Below, piece by piece: positions 1-8,405 of a DNA stretch of 64,000 nt (the first letter of the stretch is position 1; every line of letters begins with the position of its first letter). The stretch is from Massilia aurea (GTDB lineage: Bacteria > Pseudomonadota > Gammaproteobacteria > Burkholderiales > Burkholderiaceae_D): the NCBI RefSeq assembly GCF_024753205.1, contig NZ_JANUGZ010000004.1:806001-870000 (forward strand), given 5' to 3'. The position numbers were made by a program, and so were the translations under genes. Under the pieces are notes generated by a model, which had not been told where the DNA came from, did no database searches, and saw only the letters and a program-made list of their open reading frames with translations.

Positions 1-110
1 ACATGCAGCGCATCGGCCGCTTCAGCGACTCTGACAGCCTGCGCGCCGAGAAGCGCATGATCGACGAGTGGTTCGACGAAACGATCATCGGCAAGAAGCG
101 CGGCGGTTGA
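1..110 (+). CDS. C-terminal end of an unidentified protein (5' truncated)
   Basis: Only the last 35 codons before a TGA at 108-110 are visible. The frame is open to the window edge, and an in-frame Met at the very start need not be the true start. The tail is charged and ends in IIGKKRGG. A strong terminator follows about 20 bp downstream, which supports this being a real gene end. The fragment is too short to recognise a family. Confidence 0.6.
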   Translation, partial: MQRIGRFSDSDSLRAEKRMIDEWFDETIIGKKRGG

Positions 111-130
111 GCCATTTTTATCGCGCATGT

Positions 131-166
131 AAAAAAACGGCGCCCTGCGGGGCGCCGTTTTGTTGT
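131..166. terminator. Bidirectional rho-independent terminator
   Basis: A perfect 11-bp stem (135-145 with 150-160) closes on a TGCG tetraloop. It is flanked by an A-run on the left and TTTTGTTGT on the right. It sits between the convergent ends of the truncated gene and the thioesterase, so it can stop transcription from both sides. Confidence 0.9.
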
Positions 167-169
167 GAC

Positions 170-613
170 CTAATCGACCCGGTTGACACGCTCGAACCTG
201 GCGTGAAAGTCGTCCGGCATCGGGCATACCCGGCCCGCCTTGTAGTCGTAGAACACAAACCCGGTCTTGGCCATGGCGATCAGCTTTTCGTCGCGCGGCC
301 GCGTGACACGGTAGATCAGGTCGCCGCCATACTTGTTGAAGTCCATGACGCCCACGTCGAACAGCAGTTCGTCGCGGCGATACGCTTCGGCGCGGTAGAT
401 GGTGGCCAGGTCGGTGACAATGATGCCAGGGCCATCGAGGCTGGTTTCCGGCACGCCGAACTCGAACAGGAAGCGCGATCTGGCCTCGGACACCATCGCG
501 ATCATCGATTCATTGCCGACATGATTCGCCGCATTGATGTCGGTGGCCCGCACCGTGAGCACGGTCGAAAAGTAGAACTGGTCGGCGGGAAAGTCGAGTT
601 GTACGCGGGGCAT
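170..613 (-). CDS. Hotdog-fold acyl-CoA thioesterase family protein
   Basis: The 147-residue product fits the single-domain 4HBT/YbgC-like thioesterase size. The N-terminal half carries the family signature region (TVLTVRATDINAANHVGNES), where the Asp and the Asn-His-x-Gly are the expected active-site neighbourhood. It probably hydrolyses an acyl-CoA in the cytoplasm; the substrate cannot be read from sequence. The frame stays open upstream to 823, but the ATG at 611-613 has an AGGA 9 nt upstream and gives the usual family start. It is convergent with the truncated gene and downstream of the ferritin-like gene on the same strand. Confidence 0.8.
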   Translation of the reverse strand: MPRVQLDFPADQFYFSTVLTVRATDINAANHVGNESMIAMVSEARSRFLFEFGVPETSLDGPGIIVTDLATIYRAEAYRRDELLFDVGVMDFNKYGGDLIYRVTRPRDEKLIAMAKTGFVFYDYKAGRVCPMPDDFHARFERVNRVD

Positions 614-702
614 GGGCCATCCTGGTGATGGGCGGGATAGATGGACAGGATACAGGACGGCGCACGCATACTGCGCCGCCCCGACCGCGGGTGGTGCGGG
701 AG

Positions 703-1215
703 TTAGACTTTCGCTTCCACGCCCGGCGTTGCCGAGCGGGTCAGGAAGGCCTGTGTGACTTGCGGCAGGTGCTCCAGCAGCCAGGCCGCCATCGCCTTTT
801 CTTGCACCAGGATCTGTTCGCACGAAGCGGCAGTGGCGCTGTCGCCAGCCGCCTTGGCCGCTGCAATCAGGGATGTGTAGGTGGCGATTTCGAGGTTCTC
901 GAACACGTAGCCGGCCATCGCGCCCTTGACCACTTCATCGCTGACGGTCATGCCGCCCACGGCCTGGCCAAAGGCCATCAGCTTGGCGCCGATATCCTTG
1001 ACCACCGAATTGCTGATGTCGCGGCGCGCCAGGATCTCGTCCAGCACGCCACGCTGCCAGCGCGTTTCTTCGATGTGCTGGACGATGCGTGCGCGCAGTT
1101 CCGGATAGTGTTCGAGGCGGTCCGCTTGCGCGTTGAGCATCTTGTCTGCCTGCTCTTCCATTGCATGGGCGTCACGTAGCCAGTCGTTCAGATTGTCGTC
1201 GATTGCAGTTGCCAT
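703..1215 (-). CDS. YciE/YciF-type ferritin-like protein (DUF892)
   Basis: This 170-residue, largely helical protein begins with LNDWLRDAHAMEEQADKML, the typical opening of DUF892 (YciE/YciF) ferritin-like proteins. Several Glu and His residues on the helices (EEQAD, HIEET, HLPQ) could form a di-metal site. Family members are stationary-phase or stress-induced and cytoplasmic. The start at 1213-1215 is preceded by GGAGA at good spacing; a longer open frame to 1287 lacks a ribosome site. An IS element has inserted about 100 bp upstream of the start codon, in the likely promoter region, so its expression may be altered. Confidence 0.8.
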   Translation of the reverse strand: MATAIDDNLNDWLRDAHAMEEQADKMLNAQADRLEHYPELRARIVQHIEETRWQRGVLDEILARRDISNSVVKDIGAKLMAFGQAVGGMTVSDEVVKGAMAGYVFENLEIATYTSLIAAAKAAGDSATAASCEQILVQEKAMAAWLLEHLPQVTQAFLTRSATPGVEAKV

Positions 1216-1303
1216 GAAATTCTCCGCTGGTGAATAGGTGCAACCAGAATGGCAGAATTGATGGGTACCGTTTGTTAGGTATGACACATTTGCGCGTCAC
1301 TCG

Positions 1304-1311
1304 TTAACAAA
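1304..1311. repeat. Target-site duplication, left copy
   Basis: The octamer TTAACAAA lies immediately outside the left inverted repeat of the IS element and is repeated exactly on the right side. Confidence 0.92.
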
Positions 1312-2380
1312 GGCTCAGTCAGCGTTATCTGTTGATGACGCTGATAGCAATGCGAAGCAATTGTTCTGGCGAAATAATTCGCCTTCCATCCAGTGCCCAG
1401 CGCCAGCCGAGGTAGTTGGGAAGGTAGCGCGATGCCACGCCACGAAAGCCCTGTAGCCAGGCCTTGAAGCGTTGATGGTAGGCGTTCACGTTCTGCACAT
1501 GGATGGCAAGACTGCCCAGACGCCTCGCTCGCACACCGGCGCGCACATTGACTGCCTCGTGCGCGATCCTGTGCTTGCGTGCAAAGGCGCGGTAAGCGGG
1601 ATGGCCGTCACTGACCAGCAAGGCCTGCCTGTCGAGCCTGGGTAGCAAGTCACGCTCGAGTTGCGCAGTCTTGAGCGCACCGCGGCCAGTGACGGCATCG
1701 ATGGTGCGCCCCTCGCGGTCGCGCGCGACCAGGATGCAGTCCAGTTCACCGGAAATGCCCCGTTTGGCAGCGCGACCACCGCGGCGGCGCGGTGGGCGAT
1801 TGAGCGCGCGCGAACCTTTTTGTGATTCGAGCAGAAATGTTTCGTCAGCCTCGACGATGCCATTCAGGAGCGCGGGCCGGTCGAGCTTGACCCAATGCAG
1901 GAAGCGGTGTCGCCAGCGAAAGGCGGTGTTGCGGTGTACGCCGACCCGATCTGCGCCCGTGCGCACGGGGAGTGAATCGAGCAGCACTTGCGAATACGCG
2001 AGCCATTTGGCTTTGTGCCTGAGCCGCGCCAGCGGCGTGCCGGTGAGGTCGTTAAAGGTGCGGCCGCAGGAACAGCAACGGTAGCGCTGCAAGTCGTTGG
2101 CGAAACCATGCCGGTAGCAGTGCTCGTTGCCGCATCTGGGGCAGCAGCGGTCTGGCGCTCTGACCTTAGTGATGAGCGCAACCACTTGATCGAGCCCGGC
2201 TGCAGGATGCAGGGCATCGAGCACTTGCCGACACTGCGGCTGGTTCAACGAAGGCAGTTTTGCGAACCAGCCCTTGAAACGTGGCGCTTTCATGATCGAC
2301 TCCTGACGCTGGGGACAGGGGTTGGACCACTGGCCTACTCGTCAGTTCAAAGCTAGTCTCTATTTAACGTTGACAGCGCC
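1312..2380 (-). mobile_element. IS1595-family insertion sequence, apparently complete
   Basis: The element is 1069 bp. It is bounded by imperfect inverted repeats (1312-1330 and 2362-2380; 14 of 19 positions match, both beginning GGC and sharing a GTCA-CGTTA core) and flanked by the identical octamer TTAACAAA at 1304-1311 and 2381-2388. An 8-bp target duplication and a single zinc-ribbon DDE transposase are what IS1595/ISXO2-type elements show. The exact duplication and the intact transposase point to a recent insertion. It sits 13 bp past the stop of the lipoprotein gene and disrupts no frame. Confidence 0.93.
1325..2293 (-). CDS. IS1595-family (ISXO2-like) transposase
   Basis: The protein is 322 residues and full length. 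An N-terminal zinc ribbon (CPRCG near residue 53, then CCSCGRTF near residue 74) is followed by an HTH-like stretch. The ISXO2-like DDE core has IVEADETF as the first catalytic Asp, LLVSDGHPAYRAF as the second, and a C-terminal region with VNAYHQRFKAWLQGFRG. It would catalyse cut-and-paste movement of the surrounding element. The ATG at 2291-2293 follows AGGAG. No frameshift or stop interrupts it, so the element may still be active. Confidence 0.92.
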   Translation of the reverse strand: MKAPRFKGWFAKLPSLNQPQCRQVLDALHPAAGLDQVVALITKVRAPDRCCPRCGNEHCYRHGFANDLQRYRCCSCGRTFNDLTGTPLARLRHKAKWLAYSQVLLDSLPVRTGADRVGVHRNTAFRWRHRFLHWVKLDRPALLNGIVEADETFLLESQKGSRALNRPPRRRGGRAAKRGISGELDCILVARDREGRTIDAVTGRGALKTAQLERDLLPRLDRQALLVSDGHPAYRAFARKHRIAHEAVNVRAGVRARRLGSLAIHVQNVNAYHQRFKAWLQGFRGVASRYLPNYLGWRWALDGRRIISPEQLLRIAISVINR

Positions 2381-2388
2381 TTAACAAA
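2381..2388. repeat. Target-site duplication, right copy
   Basis: The octamer TTAACAAA lies immediately outside the right inverted repeat and matches the left copy in all 8 bases. Confidence 0.92.
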
Positions 2389-2393
2389 AACGA

Positions 2394-2699
2394 TCAGGGT
2401 GCCGGGGCTGGCGCGCGCGTACGTGTTTTGGCGACCACGCCGGCCGGGTCGATCAGCACGACGAACTCGGCAAACTGGCCAGCACCTGCCGGTGACTGGT
2501 AGACCCAGGTCTCGAAGCCGCTGTCGAAGCGCACGTTTTTCGTCGGCCCGAACGCGGCCAGCAACTGCGCTTTGGTGGTCTGGCCGGCGATGACGGTCTG
2601 TTGCAGCCGCTCGGCCGGCACTTGCGCGCCGGGCGGCGCGGCATTCTGCGTGGCGCAGCCAGTCAGCAGCGCAGCGCACAGGATCAGAGGCGCCCTCAT
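2394..2699 (-). CDS. Small SmpA/OmlA(BamE)-like lipoprotein
   Basis: The 101-residue protein has a lipoprotein signal peptide ending in the lipobox LLTGC, so Cys about 16 would be lipidated. The mature part has the pattern of SmpA/OmlA-type small lipoproteins (TVIAGQTTKAQLLAAFG, then a WVYQ strand). Family members sit on the inner face of the outer membrane; true BamE joins the Bam complex, but this one need not. The ATG overlaps the stop of the upstream gene by 4 bp (ATGA), implying translational coupling. The IS insertion lies 13 bp past its stop. Confidence 0.75.
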   Translation of the reverse strand: MRAPLILCAALLTGCATQNAAPPGAQVPAERLQQTVIAGQTTKAQLLAAFGPTKNVRFDSGFETWVYQSPAGAGQFAEFVVLIDPAGVVAKTRTRAPAPAP

Positions 2700-3517
2700 G
2701 GCGTTACCCCGGCTGGCGGATCGACCATGTAGGTGAATTCCACGAGCGTGTCGTCCGGCCAGCTGGCATCCCACAACGGCACGTAATAGGTGCGGTCGAG
2801 CAGCACCTGGCAATCGCAGAACGGCAGCATGTCGGGCGTCTGGTCGCCGCCCGCGTAAAGCATCGAAAACGGCAGCGTTTCAATGCGCTCACCGGCGCGC
2901 AGCGTGACCGCGAAGATCGGGCGCTCGGCGAAGAACAGGTAATTGCCATCCGGGCTCGTGCAGACGCCTTCGGGCGAATCGAGCGCATCCGAGATCCAGC
3001 CGAACAGCGGCGAGCTGTTCGATACCAGGCCAGCTTCCTTGCCCACGCGGCATTCCAGGCGCAGGTCACCCAGGCGGCGCATGCCGGCCGGGACGCCCGG
3101 CGTTTCGATGCGCGCGCGCCAGGTCATGCTGGCCGTCTTGCGACGGGCAAGCACGGCAGCGTCTTCCTGCAAGGCTTGCGCGTTGCGCGGCAGGACAAAG
3201 AAATTGTTGTCGTCGACAGGGACGGGCACCGATACCGTATCGCCCGCCACGCGCAGCGTGATGCCGCGCATGTCGACGTTCGGCAGGCGCGGCAGCAACT
3301 GGAAGCGCAGGGAGGCGTTCGGCGCGAAGGCGCGCTCGCGCTCGAAGCGCTCCATGCCGCGGATCATTTTGCGGTACGACTTGTCGACCGGGTCACGGGT
3401 GGACTTGACGGTGACGGTGCTCTGGCCGGCGGCATGCGCCGGCAGGCTTGCGGCCGCAGCCATGAACAGGCCGCTCATGGCCAGTCCGGCAACGACACGG
3501 ACGATGGACGGCCGCAT
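2696..3517 (-). CDS. Secreted protein of unknown function
   Basis: I do not recognise the family. The 273-residue product begins with a clear Sec signal peptide (hydrophobic core GLAMSGLFMAAAASL, likely cleavage after AHA). The mature part is beta-rich, with several Cys residues including a CDC motif near the C-terminus, and no membrane segment. A TTG at 3530-3532 is an alternative start giving five more residues. It lies in the middle of an overlapping three-gene operon with a DUF882 peptidase upstream and a lipoprotein downstream, which suggests an envelope role. Confidence 0.7.
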   Translation of the reverse strand: MRPSIVRVVAGLAMSGLFMAAAASLPAHAAGQSTVTVKSTRDPVDKSYRKMIRGMERFERERAFAPNASLRFQLLPRLPNVDMRGITLRVAGDTVSVPVPVDDNNFFVLPRNAQALQEDAAVLARRKTASMTWRARIETPGVPAGMRRLGDLRLECRVGKEAGLVSNSSPLFGWISDALDSPEGVCTSPDGNYLFFAERPIFAVTLRAGERIETLPFSMLYAGGDQTPDMLPFCDCQVLLDRTYYVPLWDASWPDDTLVEFTYMVDPPAGVTP

Positions 3518-3525
3518 CAATGGAT

Positions 3526-4068
3526 TTACCAATACCGCACGCGGCCGGTATCCATGTGGACGAACTGCGAGCTGTCGTAATACCCGACGCCGCCGCCCTG
3601 GAGCGACATGGCCGCCTTTTGCAGATTGCGCAGGTCGGTGCCTGGCAGGCGGATGTCGATGGCCTTGCCTTCCATGTGCAGGCTGCGCTTGGCGACGCCG
3701 CCGCTGCCATGGCCACGCAGGAACGCATTCGATTCCGGCGCGCGGTAGCCCGAAATGATATGCAATTCCTTGCTGTTGCCAAGCTTGCCATTGAGCTGGC
3801 CGAGCAGCAGCAGCAGTTCGGGATCGATGTCCGCAATCTTGTTGGTGCGGTGGTCGCGCAGCACCTTGTTGATGTCGCCCAGCGCATCAGGGATGAACTC
3901 GCCTTGCGCCCAGAACGTGCTCGTCAGCTTTTCACCCGTGTGCGTATTGTAGAAACGCAGACAGCAATCGCCGGTGGCAATCGATGAATTTTTGGCAAGA
4001 GTGGGAAGGCTGAGGGAGGATGCTGCGAGGAGGAGACCGCTTTTGAGGATAGTACGGCGTTGAATCAT
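3526..4068 (-). CDS. DUF882/YcbK-like murein peptidase, exported
   Basis: The 180-residue protein has an N-terminal QRRTILK followed by a hydrophobic stretch, compatible with a Tat-type signal peptide. The mature domain matches DUF882 (peptidase M15-like). It has SGYRAPESNAFLRG, SLHMEGKAIDI and FVHMDTGRVRYW, which give the His-x6-Asp and C-terminal His zinc ligands expected of D,D-carboxypeptidase/endopeptidase-fold enzymes. It likely acts on peptidoglycan in the periplasm. It is the first gene of the operon running down to 2394, with an 8-bp gap to the next start. Confidence 0.82.
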   Translation of the reverse strand: MIQRRTILKSGLLLAASSLSLPTLAKNSSIATGDCCLRFYNTHTGEKLTSTFWAQGEFIPDALGDINKVLRDHRTNKIADIDPELLLLLGQLNGKLGNSKELHIISGYRAPESNAFLRGHGSGGVAKRSLHMEGKAIDIRLPGTDLRNLQKAAMSLQGGGVGYYDSSQFVHMDTGRVRYW

Positions 4069-4490
4069 TGAAGGGAGTCCTTGCGCTGGTTCAGTGAGCA
4101 ATCGATGATACGCCATTTGCCGCAATCGTGCAGACAATGTACAGAAAATCGCGACATTTCAGCTACGATGTCAAGTATTTAACTGTTTTTGAGAGATTTG
4201 CGTATGCTGACGCCGGCAAGCCGGTTGGGACCGGCGCGGCCCAAGCGCAGCTCAACCGTCTGGCCAGAATTCACAGCCACGGTCATCTAAAGTGCAGGGC
4301 CTGGCGCTCGATCCGAAAACCGGCCATGTCGAACAAGGCTCGCGCGCTGGCGATTCCATGCTCCATGCGTAACGCGCGATGCGCCCCGCATGGTTTGTCG
4401 CTCTGCGAGACATGCATACGCTGTTTTGTTTGTTGACTAACTGAAACGTGCCTAGAATGGTCCTTTCCCGACCCATTCAGGAGGCGCAGC
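4069..4490. other. Divergent intergenic region
   Basis: This 422-bp stretch lies between divergent genes. It holds no convincing coding sequence: the short frames inside lack ribosome sites and family resemblance. The right edge carries the candidate promoter of the M16 peptidase and an AGGAGG ribosome site at 4479-4484. The remainder shows only short GC-rich dyads and no recognisable RNA. Confidence 0.55.
4432..4458 (+). promoter_or_regulatory. Candidate sigma-70 promoter of the M16 peptidase
   Basis: TTGACT at 4432-4437 and TAGAAT at 4453-4458 resemble -35 and -10 boxes. The 15-bp spacer is shorter than ideal. The -10 lies 32 bp before the start codon. Confidence 0.4.
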
Positions 4491-7256
4491 ATGGCAGTTC
4501 CCGTTCGTCGCATCACCCATCTCGCGACAGCACTTGCGCTGATCTTTGGCGCATCTGCGCTGCAGGCCGCGCCTGCCCCTGCCAGCACGCCCGATATCCC
4601 GATCCCGGACATCAAGTACACCAAGTTCACGCTGAAGAACGGCTTGACCGTGCTGGTGCACGAAGACCGCAAGACGCCGGTGGTGGCCGTGAATACCTGG
4701 TACCACGTCGGCTCGAAGAACGAGAAACCAGGCAAGACCGGCTTTGCCCACTTGTTCGAACACCTGATGTTCAGCGGCAGCGACAACTTCAAGAAGACCT
4801 ACCTGAATGCGATGGAACAGGTCGGCGCGACTGACCTGAACGGCACCACCAGCCAGGACCGCACGAATTACTTCCAGAACGTGCCGACCTCGATGCTCGA
4901 CTATGCGCTGTTCGCCGAGAGCGACCGCATGGGTTACCTGCTGGGAACGGTCGACAAGACCAAACTCGATATCCAGCGCGGCGTCGTGCAGAACGAAAAG
5001 CGCCAGGGCGAGAACCAGCCCTATGGCATCGCCTACGAGCTGCTGGTCGAAAACACCTATCCGGTCGGCCACCCGTATTCCTGGACCGTGATCGGCAAGA
5101 TGGCCGACCTCGACGCGGCCTCGATGACCGACGTGCAGGACTGGTTCAAGCAGAACTATGGCCCGAACAACACGGTGCTGGTGCTGTCGGGTGATATCTC
5201 GCCGGAAGAAGCGCGCAAGAAGGTCGAGCAATACTACGGCGCGATTCCGCCGGGCCCGCCGCTGGCCAAGCACGATGCGTGGATCGCCAAGCGGACCGGC
5301 ACGCACCGCACGCTGGCGCAGGACCGCGTGCCGCAAACGCGCATCTACCGCACCTGGAACGTGCCGGGTGCGCACACGCCTGAAGAAGCGCTGCTCGACC
5401 TGGGCGCGCGCGTGCTGGGCGGCGGCAAGACGTCGCGCCTGTACAAGCGCCTGGTCTACAAGGATCAACTGGCCACCAGCGCGACCGCAAGCGACGATGC
5501 GTCCGAGATTGGCGGCCAGTTCGACCTGACGCTGACGGCCCGTCCCGGCGCCGACGTGAAAAAGATGGAGCAGGCTGCCGACGACGAATTGCGCGCGCTG
5601 ATGAAAAGCGGCCCGACGGACGCCGAGCTGCGCCTGGCCAAGACCACGATCCTGGCGCAGTACACGCGCATGATCGAGCGCGTTGGCGGCTTCGGCGGCA
5701 AGAGCGATCTGCTGGCCTCGTGCCAGACCTTCACCGGCAATCCGGACTGCTACAAGGTCTATCTGCAGCGCATCAAGGACGCCACGCCGGCCACGGTGAA
5801 GAAAGCGATGAACGACTGGCTCAGCGACGGCGACTACGTGCTGCAGATCGATCCGTTCCCGACCGGCCTGGCCGCCACCGATACGGGGCTCGATCGCAGC
5901 AAGGAACCGGTCGCCGGCAAGGCGATGTCCCTCAAATTGCCGCCAATGCAGCGCATTACGTTGACCAACGGCCTGAAGGTGGTGCTGGCCGAGCGTCATG
6001 AAGCACCGGTCGTCAATCTGCAGATGATGGTCGACAGCGGCTACGCGGCCGACAGCGCCGCCTTGCCGGGCGTGGCCAGCCTCACGCTGCGCATGCTCGA
6101 AGAAGGCACGGCCACGCGAAAGTCGCTCGAGATCGGCGAAGAGCTCGAACGCCTGGGCGCGACCTTTGGCGCCAGCATCAATCTCGATGGCGCCTTTGTC
6201 GGCATGAATTCGCTCAAGGCGACGCTGCCGCAGGCGCTCGGCCTGTACGCGGACCTGGTGCGCAATCCGGCGTTCCCGCAGAACGAATTCGCGCGCCTGC
6301 AGAAAGACCGCCTGGCCGCGATCGCACGCGAGAAGGTCGATCCGCAGGGTATTGCGCTGCGCGTCGTGCCGGCCCTGATGTACGGCCAGGGCCACGTGTA
6401 TGCGCGCACTGCCAACGGCACCGAGGACGCCGTGGGCCGCATGACCCGAACCGACCTGGCCAATTACCACGCGACCTGGTTCAAGCCGAACAACGCGACG
6501 CTGCTGGTCGTGGGCGACACGACGCTGGCCGAGATCACGCCGATGCTCGAGAAAACGTTCGGCGGCTGGAAGGGCGGCGAGGTGCCGAAGAAAGTGATCG
6601 CCACCGTGCCTGCACCGGCCAAGCCGCTCGTGTACCTGGTCGACCGGCCCGGCGCGCTTCAAAGCGTGATCGTCGGCGCGCAACTGGCGCCGCCGCGCAA
6701 CAGCCCCGAGTCGCTGCCGCTGGAAATCGTCAACGACGTGTTCGGCGGCACGTTCAGCTCGCGCATCAACATGAACCTGCGTGAAGACAAGCACTGGTCG
6801 TATGGCGTGCGCAGCCTGGTGCAGCCGGCCGTCGGCCAGCGCACGTTCATGAGCATCTCGCCGGTGCAGACCGACAAGACCGGCGATGCGCTCAAGGAAC
6901 TGGTGCGCGAATACAAGGGCGTGGCAGGTGAGCGCCAGATCACCGGTCCCGAGCTGAAATTCGCGCAGGACAACCGCACGCTGCGCCTGCCGGGCAGCTT
7001 CGAGACAGCCGGCCAGCTGGGCGGCGCCTACACGACCATCCTGCAATACGGCTTGCCGGACGACTACTACAACACCTACACCGAGAAGGCGCTGGCACTC
7101 ACGCCAGAGCAGGCCAACACCCTGGCCACGCGCAGCTTCCTGACCGATCGCCTGGTGTGGGTCGTCGTCGGTGACATGAGCAAGGTCGAAAAGGACGTGC
7201 GCGCGCTGAACCTGGGCGAGGTGCGCCGCATCGATGCGGATGGCAAGGCGTTGTAA
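4491..7256 (+). CDS. Periplasmic M16 (pitrilysin-type) zinc metallopeptidase
   Basis: The 921-residue protein has a Sec signal peptide (cleavage near ALQAA-AP). The first M16 domain holds the inverted zinc motif HLFEH at residues 87-91 and a downstream Glu in VVQNEKRQGE, so it should be catalytic. The second half, from about residue 480, repeats the fold (LTNGLKVVLAERHEAPVVNLQM) but has no HxxEH. That is the usual active/inactive pairing of two-domain M16 proteins. It likely degrades peptides in the periplasm. An AGGAGG sits 6 nt before the ATG. A terminator follows 18 bp downstream, so it is probably monocistronic. Confidence 0.93.
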   Translation: MAVPVRRITHLATALALIFGASALQAAPAPASTPDIPIPDIKYTKFTLKNGLTVLVHEDRKTPVVAVNTWYHVGSKNEKPGKTGFAHLFEHLMFSGSDNFKKTYLNAMEQVGATDLNGTTSQDRTNYFQNVPTSMLDYALFAESDRMGYLLGTVDKTKLDIQRGVVQNEKRQGENQPYGIAYELLVENTYPVGHPYSWTVIGKMADLDAASMTDVQDWFKQNYGPNNTVLVLSGDISPEEARKKVEQYYGAIPPGPPLAKHDAWIAKRTGTHRTLAQDRVPQTRIYRTWNVPGAHTPEEALLDLGARVLGGGKTSRLYKRLVYKDQLATSATASDDASEIGGQFDLTLTARPGADVKKMEQAADDELRALMKSGPTDAELRLAKTTILAQYTRMIERVGGFGGKSDLLASCQTFTGNPDCYKVYLQRIKDATPATVKKAMNDWLSDGDYVLQIDPFPTGLAATDTGLDRSKEPVAGKAMSLKLPPMQRITLTNGLKVVLAERHEAPVVNLQMMVDSGYAADSAALPGVASLTLRMLEEGTATRKSLEIGEELERLGATFGASINLDGAFVGMNSLKATLPQALGLYADLVRNPAFPQNEFARLQKDRLAAIAREKVDPQGIALRVVPALMYGQGHVYARTANGTEDAVGRMTRTDLANYHATWFKPNNATLLVVGDTTLAEITPMLEKTFGGWKGGEVPKKVIATVPAPAKPLVYLVDRPGALQSVIVGAQLAPPRNSPESLPLEIVNDVFGGTFSSRINMNLREDKHWSYGVRSLVQPAVGQRTFMSISPVQTDKTGDALKELVREYKGVAGERQITGPELKFAQDNRTLRLPGSFETAGQLGGAYTTILQYGLPDDYYNTYTEKALALTPEQANTLATRSFLTDRLVWVVVGDMSKVEKDVRALNLGEVRRIDADGKAL

Positions 7257-7274
7257 TCACGTGGTACGAACGTA

Positions 7275-7311
7275 AAAAAGCCCACCCGGCACGCGCCGGG
7301 TGGGCTTTTTC
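7275..7311. terminator. Bidirectional rho-independent terminator
   Basis: AAAAAGCCCACCCGGC and its complement form a long perfect stem around an ACGC loop, with an A-run before and a T-run after. It separates the convergent M16 peptidase and luciferase-like genes. Confidence 0.95.
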
Positions 7312-7335
7312 ATCGTTAAAACATCAGTGCTGGTG

Positions 7336-8322
7336 TCAGCTGTTGCGCCGGATGTCAGCCGTGATCTCGTACGCGTGCAGGCGCGCTGCATGGTCGTAGA
7401 TCTGCGACGTGATCATCATCTCGTCCGGCTTGGTCTTGTCGATGAACGCGTGCAGCTGGGCGGCCACGGTGTCGCGCGAGCCGATTGCCGAGCAGGCCAG
7501 CACGCTGTCGAGCATCATGCGCTCGGGCGTGTCCAGCGCTTCCAGGTAACCGCTGACGGGCGGCTTGAGTTTGCCCGGATTGCCCGTGCGCAGCGCGACA
7601 AACGCCTGCTGCATCGAGGTGGCCAGCAGATGCGCTTCTTCGTCGGTATCGGCCGCGAACACATTGAAACCGAGCATGACATACGGCTCGGCCAGCTGCG
7701 CCGATGGACGGAAATTGCTGCGGTACATGTCGATCGCCTGCATCATCATCTGCGGCGCGAAGTGCGACGCGAATGCATACGGCAGACCAAGGTGCGCCGC
7801 CAGTTGCGCGCCGAACAGGCTCGAACCGAGAATCCATAGTGGCACGTCCAGGCCTGCGCCCGGCACCGCCAGCACCTGCCGGCGGCTTGAACCTGCGAAG
7901 TAATCCATCAGTTCCACGACGTCCTGCGGGAACTCGTCGGCGTCCGACGCCAGGTTGCGGCGCAGCGCGCGGGCCGTGGTATGGTCGGAGCCAGGCGCGC
8001 GGCCCAGGCCCAGGTCGATCCGGCCCGGATGGAGTGACGCGAGCGTGCCGAATTGTTCGGCGATCACGAGCGGTGAATGATTCGGCAGCATGATGCCGCC
8101 GGCGCCCACGCGAATCGTGGACGTGCCGGCCGCCACATGGGCGATCAGTACCGCCGTGGCGGCGCTCGCAATGCCTGGCATGCCGTGGTGTTCGGCGAGC
8201 CAGTAACGGTTGTAGCCCCAGCGTTCGCCATGCTGGGCGAGGTCGAGGGAGCTTTTGAAGGAAGTTGCCGCATCGCTGCCTTGAACGATCGGCGAGAGGT
8301 CGAGTATCGATAAAGGGATCAT
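7336..8322 (-). CDS. LLM-class flavin-dependent oxidoreductase
   Basis: The 328-residue product has the bacterial luciferase-like fold signature of MsnO8-type LLM oxidoreductases. It begins [11 protein letters not shown], then has [14 protein letters not shown] near residue 42, [16 protein letters not shown] near residue 74, and [12 protein letters not shown]. It should use reduced flavin in the cytoplasm; the substrate is not predictable. The frame continues upstream, but the ATG at 8320-8322 gives the standard family N-terminus. It is convergent with the M16 gene and divergent from the serine hydrolase, with an 83-bp gap. Confidence 0.9.
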   Translation of the reverse strand: MIPLSILDLSPIVQGSDAATSFKSSLDLAQHGERWGYNRYWLAEHHGMPGIASAATAVLIAHVAAGTSTIRVGAGGIMLPNHSPLVIAEQFGTLASLHPGRIDLGLGRAPGSDHTTARALRRNLASDADEFPQDVVELMDYFAGSSRRQVLAVPGAGLDVPLWILGSSLFGAQLAAHLGLPYAFASHFAPQMMMQAIDMYRSNFRPSAQLAEPYVMLGFNVFAADTDEEAHLLATSMQQAFVALRTGNPGKLKPPVSGYLEALDTPERMMLDSVLACSAIGSRDTVAAQLHAFIDKTKPDEMMITSQIYDHAARLHAYEITADIRRNS

Positions 8323-8405
8323 GGAACAATGATACGCCGATGCGAAAAAACGCGTGCAAGGGTGCCCAAAACTGCACCGGCCGCTTGTCAATACAATATG
8401 TGGTT

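Noticed and set aside
4452..7046. 864-codon minus-strand open frame across the M16 peptidase gene
   Set aside because: A shadow of third-position GC bias. There is no ribosome site, and the product has no domain, while the plus strand encodes a complete M16 protein.
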